From assembly GCF_001045555.1 (NCBI RefSeq), contig NZ_LFBU01000001.1:1860001-1924000 (forward strand): a stretch of DNA of 64,000 nt. The letters are read 5' to 3'. Of this stretch, positions 19,077 to 28,361 are shown piece by piece (within the stretch, counting starts at the first letter, position 1; each line of letters opens with the position of its first letter). The stretch is from Marinobacter subterrani. GTDB lineage: Bacteria; Pseudomonadota; Gammaproteobacteria; Pseudomonadales; Oleiphilaceae. The position numbers and the translations under genes were made by a program. The notes under the pieces were generated by a model that searched no databases, was not told the DNA's origin, and saw only the letters and a program-made list of their open reading frames with translations.

Positions 19077-20402
19077 TCAGCGCCTTTTGCCCAGATACAT
19101 GTTCGCGTCGGCCTTGCTCAGCAACTCCCGGGCAGTAGCGCCATCCTCGGGATAAAGCGCGGTGCCGATGCTGCATGAGGCATGAAAGGTCTTGCCGCCA
19201 ATCTTCATCGGCAACGACATGAACTCACGGATCTTGCCGACGGCTGCCTCGACGGAAGCACGGCCATGCACATCGCTCAGCAGCACCGTGAATTCATCGC
19301 CCCCGATGCGGGCGACCGTATCCGTGTCACGGGTGCAATCCTCCAGCCGGCGGGCCATTTCGATAAGCATCTTGTCTCCCGCCTCGTGGCCCTCTGTGTC
19401 GTTGATCTTTTTGAAGTCATTGAGATCAAGGTACAACAACGCCAGACGGCCCTCGTTCCGGCTGGCCGATCGAAGGGCCGTTTCCAGGCGATCATAGAAC
19501 AATGAGCGGTTGGTCAGTCCCGTCAGGGGGTCATGGTGCGCCAGGAAGCGCAGACGCTCGTCCGCCCGCTTGCGCTCAAACATAATCGCAAGCTGGGTCG
19601 CCATGAACTGCAGGAGCTCCTGGTCTGCCACGCCATAGCGCGTACCCGGTGTCGGGCTTTCAATAACCAGTGCACCAAGAACCGCATCCCGGGATATCAG
19701 GGGCACACCCAGCCAATCGGCGGCTGCCGACTCTGACGGGTTGATCCGGCCCATGCCCGGGCGAGCCGGATCACCGGAGGCCACCAAAACCCGGCCCGTA
19801 CCGATCACCTCGGCAATAGCCGTTCCTGGCTCCATGGGGCTCTCTGCCCAGCCCTTCCCCTGGTCGACCGACCAGTCCGGAACGCTGAGGGTGTTTTCCT
19901 CGGCGTCGTTAAACGCCAGGTACAGGCTCGAATTCGGGAACAGCTCGCTGATCACCTCACGCACACCATCGCACAGTGCCCGCAGGGTTTCTGCCGCATG
20001 AGCGGCTTCAGAAATCCGGTACAACGCGTTCCGGGTCTGCTCTGCCTGGTACAAAGCCGTGACATCCCGCGCCACGGCGATCCGTAACTGGTCCTCCCCC
20101 GACCAGCGGGCGGACCACAGGATATGCACCACCCGGCCATCCTTGTGAATATAACGATTCCTGAAATCGGTGTGGGGCTGGCCCCGCATCACTTTGCCGG
20201 CGGCAGCGACGGTGCCTTCCCGATCGTCAGGATGGATGTAGTCCAGAACCAGCGTGCCGGTAAGCTCTGCAGCGGAATACCCCAGCAACTGCTGGCAGGC
20301 ATCACTGACAAACACAACGTTGCCGAGCTTATCCACAACGAACACGGTATCGAGCAACAGGTTAATCAGCTTGGGAAAAAGGGCGTCGATGTTAATGCTC
20401 AC
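19077..20402 (-). CDS. Diguanylate cyclase with PAS and GAF sensor domains
   Basis: This 441-aa cytosolic signalling protein has an N-terminal PAS domain with PAC tail (about 5-125), a GAF domain (about 135-270) and a C-terminal GGDEF domain (about 275-441). The active site reads RIGGDEFTVLL. An inhibitory I-site RDTD lies five residues upstream, so product inhibition by cyclic di-GMP is expected. It begins with GTG, which overlaps the preceding gene's stop as GTGA. There are no membrane segments, so the PAS/GAF ligand is probably intracellular. Function is inferred from domains. Confidence 0.9.
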   Translation of the reverse strand: MSINIDALFPKLINLLLDTVFVVDKLGNVVFVSDACQQLLGYSAAELTGTLVLDYIHPDDREGTVAAAGKVMRGQPHTDFRNRYIHKDGRVVHILWSARWSGEDQLRIAVARDVTALYQAEQTRNALYRISEAAHAAETLRALCDGVREVISELFPNSSLYLAFNDAEENTLSVPDWSVDQGKGWAESPMEPGTAIAEVIGTGRVLVASGDPARPGMGRINPSESAAADWLGVPLISRDAVLGALVIESPTPGTRYGVADQELLQFMATQLAIMFERKRADERLRFLAHHDPLTGLTNRSLFYDRLETALRSASRNEGRLALLYLDLNDFKKINDTEGHEAGDKMLIEMARRLEDCTRDTDTVARIGGDEFTVLLSDVHGRASVEAAVGKIREFMSLPMKIGGKTFHASCSIGTALYPEDGATARELLSKADANMYLGKRR

Positions 20403-20635
20403 AAACCGTCCCCTTTCACGCCGAGCCGGTCCAGGTAGAGGTGAAGCTCCGCCTCACTCATATCCTCATACTCCAGCACCCGCCCGTACAGCATGGCAGT
20501 GGGGACGTTACGGCCGTTGCGTTCCCGTTGGGTTTCCCGGAGTACGTAAAGGACAATGCGTTCGGTGCGGGTGAGGCCATCGCGGACATCCGGGATGACG
20601 TCCAGAAGGGTTTGCAGGCGGTCTGAGTCGGGCAT
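20399..20635 (-). CDS. Conserved-looking small protein preceding the diguanylate cyclase
   Basis: This 78-aa soluble protein is charged and mostly helical in appearance. It contains GLTRTERIVLYVLRETQ near residue 20 and ends DRLGVKGDGL. I chose the ATG at 20635 (MPDSDRLQ), although the frame stays open to 20668. Its last four bases overlap the GTG of the diguanylate cyclase, so the two are translationally coupled, and it could regulate the cyclase. I do not recognise the family. Confidence 0.7.
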   Translation of the reverse strand: MPDSDRLQTLLDVIPDVRDGLTRTERIVLYVLRETQRERNGRNVPTAMLYGRVLEYEDMSEAELHLYLDRLGVKGDGL

Positions 20636-20725
20636 TGTACACTCGGCGCGAAGAGCTGACCGGTACATAATAGCAGCATGGCAGCGGCACGCCCAACACG
20701 GGTGCCGCTGCCTTTTTTTACCAGA

Positions 20726-22030
20726 TCAGATCTGCTTGTAAACAACCTCCGACAGCCGGCTGCGGTTACCCGCCGTATCCAGGGTGCGGATGGCGAAGTA
20801 CCAGGTACCCTGGGTGAGCCCATCGACCAGCAGTTGATCGACCGAGGCATCGCCAATGGCAATGCTCTGATCCAGAGTGTCGGCGCTGGCACCGTAGACC
20901 ACTTCAAAGCCGGCAATTTCACCCATGGCGAGACTGTCACCGTTCTCGCGGGTCAGTGGCGCAGTCCAGCTCAGCAGGGCCGCATCAGCGGGAATGGTCT
21001 CTGCCGGGGCAGTCTCCGTGACCGGTGGCTGGGTAGTTTCGATGGCGCCGACCGTTCCGGTCGTGCTGTCCGTGTTCACGTCGGCAATGGTCTTGAAGCG
21101 CTGAACGTTGCGGCTTTCAACCACCGCCAGTTTCTGGCTGATGATGCTGGAGTCTGTGGTGGCCTGCAGCTCGGAGGCCTGCAGCGCTGCCGCAGAAACA
21201 AGGTCCGCAAGCGCTATGTTGGTGGCATCACCCACCACACTGATCTGGCCGGCGGCACTGACCTGGGCGGTAAGGTTGTTCAGAACATCAGAAATCGAGC
21301 TCCACCGGGTATCACTGTTCACCAGAGCCAGGAAGGCGGCGTTCGCGATCGCAACCTGAATGGCATCAGCGGAAACACTGGTCATTGCATCAAGCCGGCT
21401 CAAGTCGGGCGGGGTAAGGCGCAGGGCGCCGGCCGGGAGCCCGAACCACTCTTCCACCGTCGTGTAGGCGCCTGCAAGTGCGCCTGGCGACAGCCCGTTG
21501 CCACTTCGCTCGGCCAGGGCAACGGCCAGGTGTGTCAACGGTGTGAGGTTGACAGTCTCCATGCTCAGGTCGCCAGCGCCACGCAGGCGGAAGTCGCTGT
21601 CCAGGGCCATTGGCTGGCCGAATGCAACGGGTGCCGAGCCGGCCTGGTCGCACTGGGGCACCACATCGCAGATCATCCGGGTGCTGCTATCCGCGCTGAG
21701 CTCTACCAGGGCCCAACCTTCGGCCTTGCCCCGAAGCTGCCATTCATAACTGCCGTCCTCAGCCGTACGCACGGGTTTGGCGGCCTGGCGCTGCGGGGCG
21801 TAGTTGCCCTGGTTATCCGCGATCAGGCGATTTGCAACCACAAGACCCTGCTGGATAACACCTTTCACGGCCGCACCGGCAATATGAACGGTCGGTTCGG
21901 TCACACTCGGGGATTGCGCCTCTGTCGTGGTCGCGTCGTTAGTGATGTCCAGACCGCAGCCCGAAAGCAGAACCGCCGCCGGTAACATCAGCAACCATTG
22001 CATTGATATTTTTTTGCCACGAAATGACAT
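20726..22030 (-). CDS. Lipoprotein with C-terminal fibronectin type III-like domain
   Basis: This protein of about 434 aa begins with a lipoprotein signal ending in the lipobox AVLLSGC. The mature part has a carboxypeptidase-regulatory-like beta segment (about 45-110) and a middle helical region with many Ala and Ser. A Thr/Pro linker (about 320-345) leads to a fibronectin III-like module (about 345-434) containing GTWYFAIRTLDTAGNRS. It is probably a surface or periplasmic adhesin-like lipoprotein. The start is uncertain among 22042, 22030 and 22003. I prefer 22030 because GGTG lies 6 bases upstream. No operon partners. Confidence 0.75.
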   Translation of the reverse strand: MSFRGKKISMQWLLMLPAAVLLSGCGLDITNDATTTEAQSPSVTEPTVHIAGAAVKGVIQQGLVVANRLIADNQGNYAPQRQAAKPVRTAEDGSYEWQLRGKAEGWALVELSADSSTRMICDVVPQCDQAGSAPVAFGQPMALDSDFRLRGAGDLSMETVNLTPLTHLAVALAERSGNGLSPGALAGAYTTVEEWFGLPAGALRLTPPDLSRLDAMTSVSADAIQVAIANAAFLALVNSDTRWSSISDVLNNLTAQVSAAGQISVVGDATNIALADLVSAAALQASELQATTDSSIISQKLAVVESRNVQRFKTIADVNTDSTTGTVGAIETTQPPVTETAPAETIPADAALLSWTAPLTRENGDSLAMGEIAGFEVVYGASADTLDQSIAIGDASVDQLLVDGLTQGTWYFAIRTLDTAGNRSRLSEVVYKQI

Positions 22031-22042
22031 TGTATGCACCAA

Positions 22043-22532
22043 TTTATTGACGGATTTCGACGAATCATACCGCGGCGATTTTCAGGTATGTGCGGCCTGG
22101 TTCCGGATTTACCCGGTTGAAATCGTCAGGAAATTGGCGCTTACGGAGGGATACACGCTGTCATTGAGCGTTACATCTTGAGGGCCGGGTTATTTGCGGT
22201 TAACACCCTGTTTTGGCTATTTTTTATTCAATGATGACCGGTCGATCCAGGAACCGGCCCGGGAGAGGCCGGCGGAAGGTGGTTACAAATTCAAACAGTG
22301 GTGACCGGGCCGGGATAAGCACAAGCCCCCATACCGGGCACCAAAAATTTTCTGGCGTGCCGGAAATTCTCGTGCTAAATATCGCGCGAATACGGTCGGA
22401 TATTCACCACCGTTTCCAGGACAAGCCTCAAAGGAGTTGCCCGAAGGCGACCTTCCCTCAGCAGACCTGCACAACACCGCGTGCGTCCTGCACGTTTTGT
22501 ATCAATCCCTTTTGAGTGAGGGACACCATCCA
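22043..22532. other. 490-base intergenic region upstream of potF
   Basis: This gap between divergent genes contains hairpin potential at about 22255-22273 (CCGGCC with GGCCGG) and an imperfect inverted repeat around 22346-22372. I could not find a convincing sigma-70 or sigma-54 promoter or a named riboswitch. Short open frames occur but none looks like a protein. A long regulated 5' leader for the pot operon is possible. Confidence 0.35.
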
Positions 22533-23639
22533 ATGTTCAAGTTGTGTAAGCCACAGGCGCTGGCCGCCTCTGTTGCGTTGTCTCTGTGTGCGTTCTCCGC
22601 GGCTGCGGCTGAGGAGGTGCGTGTCTACAATTGGTCTGATTACATCGCTGAGGACACCCTGGCGAAGTTCACGGAAGAAACCGGCATCAAGGTGATCTAC
22701 GACGTTTACGACAGCAACGAGATCCTCGAAGCCGCGCTGCTCTCCGGCCGCTCCGGTTATGATCTGGTTGTGCCCTCCAACCACTACGTCGCCAAGCAGA
22801 TCTCTGCCAAAGCCTTTGTACCACTGGATCACAGCAAGCTGCCGAACATGGCAAACCTGAATCCGGATCTGATGGACGACCTGGAAAAGGTTGATCCGGG
22901 CAGCCAGTTCTCCCTGCCCTACCTTTGGGGCACGAACGGCTATGGCTACAACGAAGGCCGCATCCAGGAAATCCTGGGCGACGACGCGCCGACCGACTCC
23001 TGGGCCCTGGTGTTTGATCCGGAAGTGACCGGCAAGCTGGCCGCCGGCGGCTGCGGCATTGCCATGCTGGATTCCGGCGAGGAGATGGTGCGCGCCGCCA
23101 TGGCCTACATCGGCCTGAACCCGAACAGCAACAACGCCGACGACATCAAGAAGGGCGGTGAGGTGATCAAGGCGGTTCGTCCGAACATCACCTACTTCCA
23201 CTCTTCCCGCTACATTGGCGACCTGGCCAACGGTGACCTGTGCGTCGCTGCCGGCTACTCCGGCGACATCCTGCAGGCCGCTGCCCGCGCCGAGGAAGCC
23301 GGTAACGGCAACGTGATCCGCTACACCATTCCCAAAGAAGGTGCGGTTCTGTGGTTCGACATGATGACCATTCCGGCCGGCGCCCCGAATGTGGAGAACG
23401 CCCACAAGCTGATGAACTTCCTGATGCGCCCGGAGATCATTGCGGAGATCACCAACTACGTGTGGTACGCCAACCCCAACAAGCCGGCCAACGAATTCGT
23501 TGCCCCGGAAATTCTGGCGGACACCAGCATTTACCCCACCGATGAAGTGATGAAGAAGCTGTACATCATGGAAGGCCGGCCGCAGGACGCCCAGCGCCTG
23601 ATGACCCGCACCTGGACCAACGTGAAGTCCGGTCGTTAA
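22533..23639 (+). CDS. potF: Putrescine-type polyamine ABC transporter binding protein
   Basis: This 368-aa periplasmic protein carries a signal peptide (cleavage near AAA-EEV, residue 26) and is of the PotD/PotF class. Landmarks are VRVYNWSDYIAEDTL near residue 29, YDVYDSNEILEAALLSGRSGYD near 57 and LPYLWGTNGYGYN near 127. Trp and Asp/Glu residues in such segments bind the diamine in relatives. I chose the ATG at 22533 after GAGGGACACC. It heads potFGHI. Putrescine is the most likely ligand given the Puu genes 4 kb away, although spermidine cannot be excluded. Confidence 0.9.
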   Translation: MFKLCKPQALAASVALSLCAFSAAAAEEVRVYNWSDYIAEDTLAKFTEETGIKVIYDVYDSNEILEAALLSGRSGYDLVVPSNHYVAKQISAKAFVPLDHSKLPNMANLNPDLMDDLEKVDPGSQFSLPYLWGTNGYGYNEGRIQEILGDDAPTDSWALVFDPEVTGKLAAGGCGIAMLDSGEEMVRAAMAYIGLNPNSNNADDIKKGGEVIKAVRPNITYFHSSRYIGDLANGDLCVAAGYSGDILQAAARAEEAGNGNVIRYTIPKEGAVLWFDMMTIPAGAPNVENAHKLMNFLMRPEIIAEITNYVWYANPNKPANEFVAPEILADTSIYPTDEVMKKLYIMEGRPQDAQRLMTRTWTNVKSGR

Positions 23640-23642
23640 GGG

Positions 23643-24761
23643 GTGGAAAACGGCACGCACACCTCCGCGCAAGCGGAGGTGTTACTCAGCATCCGGGGCA
23701 TCTCCAAGAGCTTTGATGGCACGCTCGCCGTAGACAGCGTGGACCTGGACATCCACAGGGGTGAGATCTTTGCTCTTCTGGGCGGTTCCGGTTCCGGCAA
23801 GTCGACCCTGCTGCGCATGCTGGCAGGTTTCGAAGCACCCAATGCCGGCACGGTTGTGCTCGACGGCCAGGATATTACCGGCCTGCCGCCCTACCTTCGG
23901 CCCACCAACATGATGTTCCAGTCCTACGCCCTGTTCCCCCACATGACGGTGGAGCAGAACATTGCCCTGGGCCTGAAACAGGACAAGCTGGGCAAGGATG
24001 AAATCCGCGATCGGGTGGCGGCCATGCTCAGGCTGGTCAAGATGGAGCCTTACGCCAAACGCAAACCCCACCAGCTTTCTGGCGGCCAGCAGCAGCGCGT
24101 CGCCCTCGCCCGATCACTCGCCAAGCGCCCGAAACTGCTGTTGCTGGACGAGCCAATGGGCGCCCTGGACAAGAAGCTGCGCACCGAAATGCAGCTGGAA
24201 CTGGTGGAAATTCTGGAAAATGTCGGCGCCACCTGCCTGATGGTCACCCACGACCAGGAAGAAGCCATGACCATGGCCAGCCGGATTGCCATCATGGCCC
24301 AGGGCCGCATCGTTCAGGTGGGTTCCCCCATTGATATCTACGAAAGCCCGAACAGCCGCATGACGGCAGAGTTTATTGGCTCGGTGAACATTTTCGAGGC
24401 AAATATCCGCGAAGACGAGGCCGACAGCGTCACGCTCACCAGTGGCCTGCTGGACGCCCCGGTATTCATTGACCGGGGGGTAACCACACCGGCGGAAACC
24501 ACGGACACGCTGATCGCGCTGCGCCCTGAGAAAATTTACCTGACAACGGAGAAACCCGATAGCGACCACAACTGGAGTTGCGGCACGGTGGACAACATTG
24601 CCTACCTGGGCGACATCACCTCCTACTACGTGAAACTGGCCAGCGGCAAACGGGTTCAGGCGACCATGGCAAACGTGGAGCGCCGGGGCGAACGGCCAAC
24701 CTGGGGCGACAGGGTCTTTGTCTCCTGGGAAGCCTCCAGCCCTATTCTGCTCTGGAACTGA
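23643..24761 (+). CDS. potG: Polyamine ABC transporter ATP-binding protein
   Basis: The 372-aa ATPase has Walker A GGSGSGKSTLLRML near residue 43, the signature LSGGQQQRVALARSL near 143 and Walker B LLLLDEPMGALD near 164. The C-terminal TOBE domain (about 290-372) is found in PotA/PotG ATPases. Translation starts at GTG, 3 bases after the potF stop, with AAGGGG overlapping the junction. It couples ATP hydrolysis to import through the PotH/PotI permeases. Confidence 0.92.
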   Translation: MENGTHTSAQAEVLLSIRGISKSFDGTLAVDSVDLDIHRGEIFALLGGSGSGKSTLLRMLAGFEAPNAGTVVLDGQDITGLPPYLRPTNMMFQSYALFPHMTVEQNIALGLKQDKLGKDEIRDRVAAMLRLVKMEPYAKRKPHQLSGGQQQRVALARSLAKRPKLLLLDEPMGALDKKLRTEMQLELVEILENVGATCLMVTHDQEEAMTMASRIAIMAQGRIVQVGSPIDIYESPNSRMTAEFIGSVNIFEANIREDEADSVTLTSGLLDAPVFIDRGVTTPAETTDTLIALRPEKIYLTTEKPDSDHNWSCGTVDNIAYLGDITSYYVKLASGKRVQATMANVERRGERPTWGDRVFVSWEASSPILLWN

Positions 24762-24763
24762 CC

Positions 24764-25693
24764 ATGAACCGGAAGCTGCTTCCTGCCCGCCTGACCGAGC
24801 AGATCCGTGGGCTGCTGTTCAACCGCAGGGCAGTATTTGGCGTCCCCTTCCTGTGGCTGCTGTTGTTCTTCCTGCTGCCCTTTGCGCTGGTACTGAAGAT
24901 CAGCCTGACCTCGGCGGTGATGGCCATTCCCCCTTACGAGCCGGTATTCAGGTGGATGGACAACACGCTGTCGGTGGTAGTGAATACCGGGAACTATCTG
25001 TTTCTGCTGTCCGACAGCCTGTATATCGATGCTTACTGGGGCTCGGTAAAAACCGCGTTCCTGGCAACCATAGCGTGCCTGCTGATCGGCTACCCCATGG
25101 CTTACGCCATGGCCCGGGCTCCGAAACACTGGCAACTGGTGTTGCTGTTGATGGTGATGCTGCCCTCCTGGACGTCGTTCCTGATCCGGGTCTATGCCTG
25201 GATGGGCATCCTCGGTAATCAGGGCCTGCTCAATAGCTTCCTGATGTGGCTGGGCGTGATCGAGGAACCCTTGAAGATGCTGAACACCAACTTTGCGGTG
25301 GTGCTGGGCATTGTCTACGCCTACCTGCCATTCATGGTGCTGCCCATCTACACCAACCTGGTGAAGCTGGACGTGCGCCTGCTGGAGGCGGCATCAGACC
25401 TTGGTTGCCGGAGCCTCACCACCTTCTGGGCCATTACCCTGCCATTATCAAAGGCCGGTATTCTTGCCGGTTCCATGCTGGTGTTTATCCCGGCGGTGGG
25501 CGAGTTCGTGATTCCGGAACTGCTAGGCGGACCGGACACGCTGATGATCGGCAAGGTGTTGTGGGAGGAGTTCTTCAACAACCGCGACTGGCCGGTGGCG
25601 TCTGCCCTGGCGATTGTCATGCTGGCGCTGCTGCTGGTGCCCATTGTGCTGTTCCACAGGTTCCAGGCCCGGGAGATGGAAAAGCATGGTTAG
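24764..25693 (+). CDS. potH: Polyamine ABC transporter permease PotH
   Basis: This 309-aa inner-membrane permease has about six membrane segments, starting with VFGVPFLWLLLFFLLPFA near residue 27. The coupling EAA loop is LLEAASDLGCRSLTTFWAITLP near 208. It begins 2 bases after the potG stop and overlaps potI by 8 bases. It forms the translocation pore with PotI. Confidence 0.92.
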   Translation: MNRKLLPARLTEQIRGLLFNRRAVFGVPFLWLLLFFLLPFALVLKISLTSAVMAIPPYEPVFRWMDNTLSVVVNTGNYLFLLSDSLYIDAYWGSVKTAFLATIACLLIGYPMAYAMARAPKHWQLVLLLMVMLPSWTSFLIRVYAWMGILGNQGLLNSFLMWLGVIEEPLKMLNTNFAVVLGIVYAYLPFMVLPIYTNLVKLDVRLLEAASDLGCRSLTTFWAITLPLSKAGILAGSMLVFIPAVGEFVIPELLGGPDTLMIGKVLWEEFFNNRDWPVASALAIVMLALLLVPIVLFHRFQAREMEKHG

Positions 25694-26507
25694 GTCCCGT
25701 TCGTTTAGTTTCTCGAAGGTCATGCTGGTTCTCGGCCTGCTGTTCCTCTATCTGCCGATGTTCGTGCTGATTGTGTATTCGTTCAATGCCTCCCGACTGG
25801 TGTCGGTGTGGGCCGGGTTCTCCACGCACTGGTATGGCGAACTGTTCCGTGACGAGCAGATTCTCTCTGCGGTGTGGATGAGCCTGCGGATTGCCTTCTA
25901 TGCCGCCAGCATGGCGGTCTGCCTGGGTACACTGTGCGCGTTCGTGATCACCCGGTTCAAGAACATGCGCGGCCGCACCCTGCTGTCCAGCATGATTACG
26001 GCACCGCTGGTTATGCCGGAGGTAATTACCGGCCTGTCGCTGTTGCTGCTGTTCGTACAGATGGCCCAGACCATCGGCTGGCCAGTGGATCGCGGCATGG
26101 CCACCATCTGGATTGCCCATACCACCTTCTGCAGTGCCTATGTGGCGGTGGTGGTGTCGGCCCGGCTACAGGAAGTGGACCTCTCGATTGAGGAGGCGGC
26201 CATGGATCTGGGGTGCACGCCCCTGAAAACCTTCTTTGTGATCACCCTGCCAGTGATTGCCCCGGCGCTGGTTTCCGGCTGGCTGCTGGCCTTTACCCTG
26301 TCCCTGGATGACCTGGTGATCGCCAGCTTCGTGTCCGGCCCGGGCGCCACCACCTTGCCGATGGTGGTGTTTTCATCGGTGCGCATGGGGGTTTCGCCCA
26401 AGATCAATGCCCTGGCCACACTGATCATTGTCGCCGTTTCGCTGATCGCACTGGTTGCCTGGTATGTCATGCGCCGGGCGGATAAGAGGCGTCAGGAGGG
26501 ACACTAA
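25686..26507 (+). CDS. potI: Polyamine ABC transporter permease PotI
   Basis: This 273-aa permease has six predicted membrane segments and the EAA loop IEEAAMDLGCTPLKTFFVI near residue 170. The ATG at 25686 overlaps the end of potH and is the only start giving the usual short N-terminus. It is the last gene of the operon. Its stop is separated from the stop of the convergent dctM by only 4 bases, with no terminator visible between them. Confidence 0.92.
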   Translation: MVRSRSFSFSKVMLVLGLLFLYLPMFVLIVYSFNASRLVSVWAGFSTHWYGELFRDEQILSAVWMSLRIAFYAASMAVCLGTLCAFVITRFKNMRGRTLLSSMITAPLVMPEVITGLSLLLLFVQMAQTIGWPVDRGMATIWIAHTTFCSAYVAVVVSARLQEVDLSIEEAAMDLGCTPLKTFFVITLPVIAPALVSGWLLAFTLSLDDLVIASFVSGPGATTLPMVVFSSVRMGVSPKINALATLIIVAVSLIALVAWYVMRRADKRRQEGH

Positions 26508-26511
26508 CGCC

Positions 26512-27816
26512 TCACCACTTCCCGACAACAAATCCCAATTGCTCTGGCAGCCAGAGGGCAATGGCCGGGAACAGCATTACCAGCAGCAGACTTACCGCCA
26601 TGGCCGCAATAAATATCGCGGCCCAGCCCAGGGTATGCTCCAGGCGGATATTGGCGATACGGGTCGTCACCATCAGGTTGACCGCCACCGGCGGCGTGAA
26701 CTGGCCAATGGCGATGTTCATGGCGAGCAGGATGCCGAACCAGACCGGGTTCCAGCCGAAGTGGTTCATCAATGGAATGATGATGGGGGTCAGAATCAGG
26801 TAGATCGACACTGCATCCAGTAACATGCCAGCGATCAGCACCAGCACCATCACCAGGCCCAGCAGCACCCAGCTGTTTTCAGAGAGCGACAGCAGAGCAT
26901 TGGCCAGATGCTGGAAGGTGCCCAGAGTAGTACCGGCCCAGGCGAAGATTCCTGCCAGGGCAATGATAAACATCACGACACCGGAGGTAACGGCTGCCTC
27001 CGTCGCCAGGGTGTATAAGTCTTTGAGGCTGAGGTTGCGATAGACCAGGCAACCGACGGCCAGGCCATAGGCCACTGCAACCACCGCCGCCTCGGTCGGA
27101 GTGAACAGGCCGGATCGCAAACCACCGAGAATGATCACCGGCGCGAACAGGGCCGGAATCGCCGCTCTGAAACTGGGCCAGAACTCCGGCCGCTCAACTT
27201 CTTTCGGGTCTTCCCAGCCGTACCTCCGGGCCAGGTAAAGCGCGGGCACCAGCAGCGACAGGCCGGCAAGGATACCCGGGAATAGTCCTGCGGCAAACAG
27301 CGCGCGTAGGTCGACACCCGGTACCACAATGGAATACAGAATCAGCGCGATGGAGGGAGGAATCAGGATTGCGGTAGAGGAGGACGCGGCAATCAGGCTG
27401 GCGGAAAACGGTTGTGGGTAACCCGCCTTGCGCATACTGGGTAGCATCACCATGGCCACTGCCGCCGCATCCGCCGGCCCGGAGCCACTCATGCCGCCCA
27501 TAATCAGACACACCAGCACGGCGACGACTGTCAGCCCGCCATGCCGGGGACCGATAATCGCCTGGGCAAACCGCACCAGGCTGGCCGCCACGCCGGCCCG
27601 CTCAAAAATCAGCCCGGTGAAAATGAACAGGGGAATGGCAATCAGCGGGTACTTGGCCACGCTGTTGTAGGTGTTGGTACCCAGGGTCCCCAGCATCACC
27701 GTTGGCAGACCGGCCACAATTCCGACCACGCCGCCCAGCCCCAGGGCAATAGCCACGGGCACCCCCAGCAGCAAAGCGATCAGGAAGGTGCCGATCAGCA
27801 AGAGGTCAGGACTCAT
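26512..27816 (-). CDS. dctM: TRAP transporter large permease (DctM family)
   Basis: This 434-aa integral membrane protein has about 12 hydrophobic segments and DctM landmarks such as IPLFIFTGLIFERAGVA near residue 61 and GSGPADAAAVAMVMLPSMRKAGYP near 111. It is the sodium-driven transport subunit of a tripartite ATP-independent periplasmic system. It overlaps dctQ by 11 bases. The last gene of the long minus-strand block. The substrate, probably a carboxylate, is set by the binding protein at 28362-29372. Confidence 0.93.
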   Translation of the reverse strand: MSPDLLLIGTFLIALLLGVPVAIALGLGGVVGIVAGLPTVMLGTLGTNTYNSVAKYPLIAIPLFIFTGLIFERAGVAASLVRFAQAIIGPRHGGLTVVAVLVCLIMGGMSGSGPADAAAVAMVMLPSMRKAGYPQPFSASLIAASSSTAILIPPSIALILYSIVVPGVDLRALFAAGLFPGILAGLSLLVPALYLARRYGWEDPKEVERPEFWPSFRAAIPALFAPVIILGGLRSGLFTPTEAAVVAVAYGLAVGCLVYRNLSLKDLYTLATEAAVTSGVVMFIIALAGIFAWAGTTLGTFQHLANALLSLSENSWVLLGLVMVLVLIAGMLLDAVSIYLILTPIIIPLMNHFGWNPVWFGILLAMNIAIGQFTPPVAVNLMVTTRIANIRLEHTLGWAAIFIAAMAVSLLLVMLFPAIALWLPEQLGFVVGKW

Positions 27817-28300
27817 GGATGACCTCCGGATCTACCCTGCCCCTGAGACGATCCACCAGGTTCTGGGTCATCCGGACCAGAATCGCCGCTGACAACAGGG
27901 GCAGCCAGACCACGTAGATCCAGTTGGGCAAACCCAACCCGGGGGAGAGCGAGTGCCATTGGTACTCCTCAAGCGCAAACTTGCTGCCGTACCAGGTCAT
28001 CAGCCCGAGCACCACCACGCCGGCCAGCCACTGCAGTACGAAAACAACTTTTCTAGGGCCCGGTGGCAGGTAGTGTTCAATCAGCTCTATCCGGATGTGC
28101 TGGTTGTGGCGTGCCGCCACCGAAGCCCCGGCAAAGGTCAGGATAACCAGCAGGAACACCGAGAATTCCTCGGTAAAGGCAAAGGAGGCATCGGTGGCAT
28201 AGCGCACGATCACGTTGCCGAGGCTGATGGCACAAATGATGATCAGGGCCAGGGAGGCGAGCAAAGCGTCCAGGCGGAACTTCGGAGGGCGGGCAGACAT
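27806..28300 (-). CDS. dctQ: TRAP transporter small permease (DctQ family)
   Basis: This 164-aa protein has four hydrophobic segments and the usual DctQ features, including VFLLVILTFAGASVAARHNQHIRIEL near residues 47-72, shown here only by its ends VFLLVIL and HIRIEL. It partners DctM in the membrane. The ATG lies 61 bases after the dctP stop, across a hairpin. Confidence 0.88.
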   Translation of the reverse strand: MSARPPKFRLDALLASLALIIICAISLGNVIVRYATDASFAFTEEFSVFLLVILTFAGASVAARHNQHIRIELIEHYLPPGPRKVVFVLQWLAGVVVLGLMTWYGSKFALEEYQWHSLSPGLGLPNWIYVVWLPLLSAAILVRMTQNLVDRLRGRVDPEVIHES

Positions 28301-28322
28301 GAAGGCTCCGTATCAAACAACG

Positions 28323-28346
28323 GCGCCCGCCATGAAAGACGGGCGC
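28323..28346. terminator. Hairpin between dctP and dctQ
   Basis: GCGCCCG (28323-28329) pairs with CGGGCGC (28340-28346) around a 10-base loop, without a strong U-run. It lies after the dctP stop inside the transcription unit. It is more likely an mRNA-stabilising or partial-termination element favouring the binding protein than a full terminator. Confidence 0.5.
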
Positions 28347-28361
28347 GGAAACACTACGGGC

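Noticed and set aside
22458..23672. A 404-codon minus-strand frame
   Set aside because: It is antisense to potF and consists of Gly/Val/His-rich sequence typical of shadow frames.
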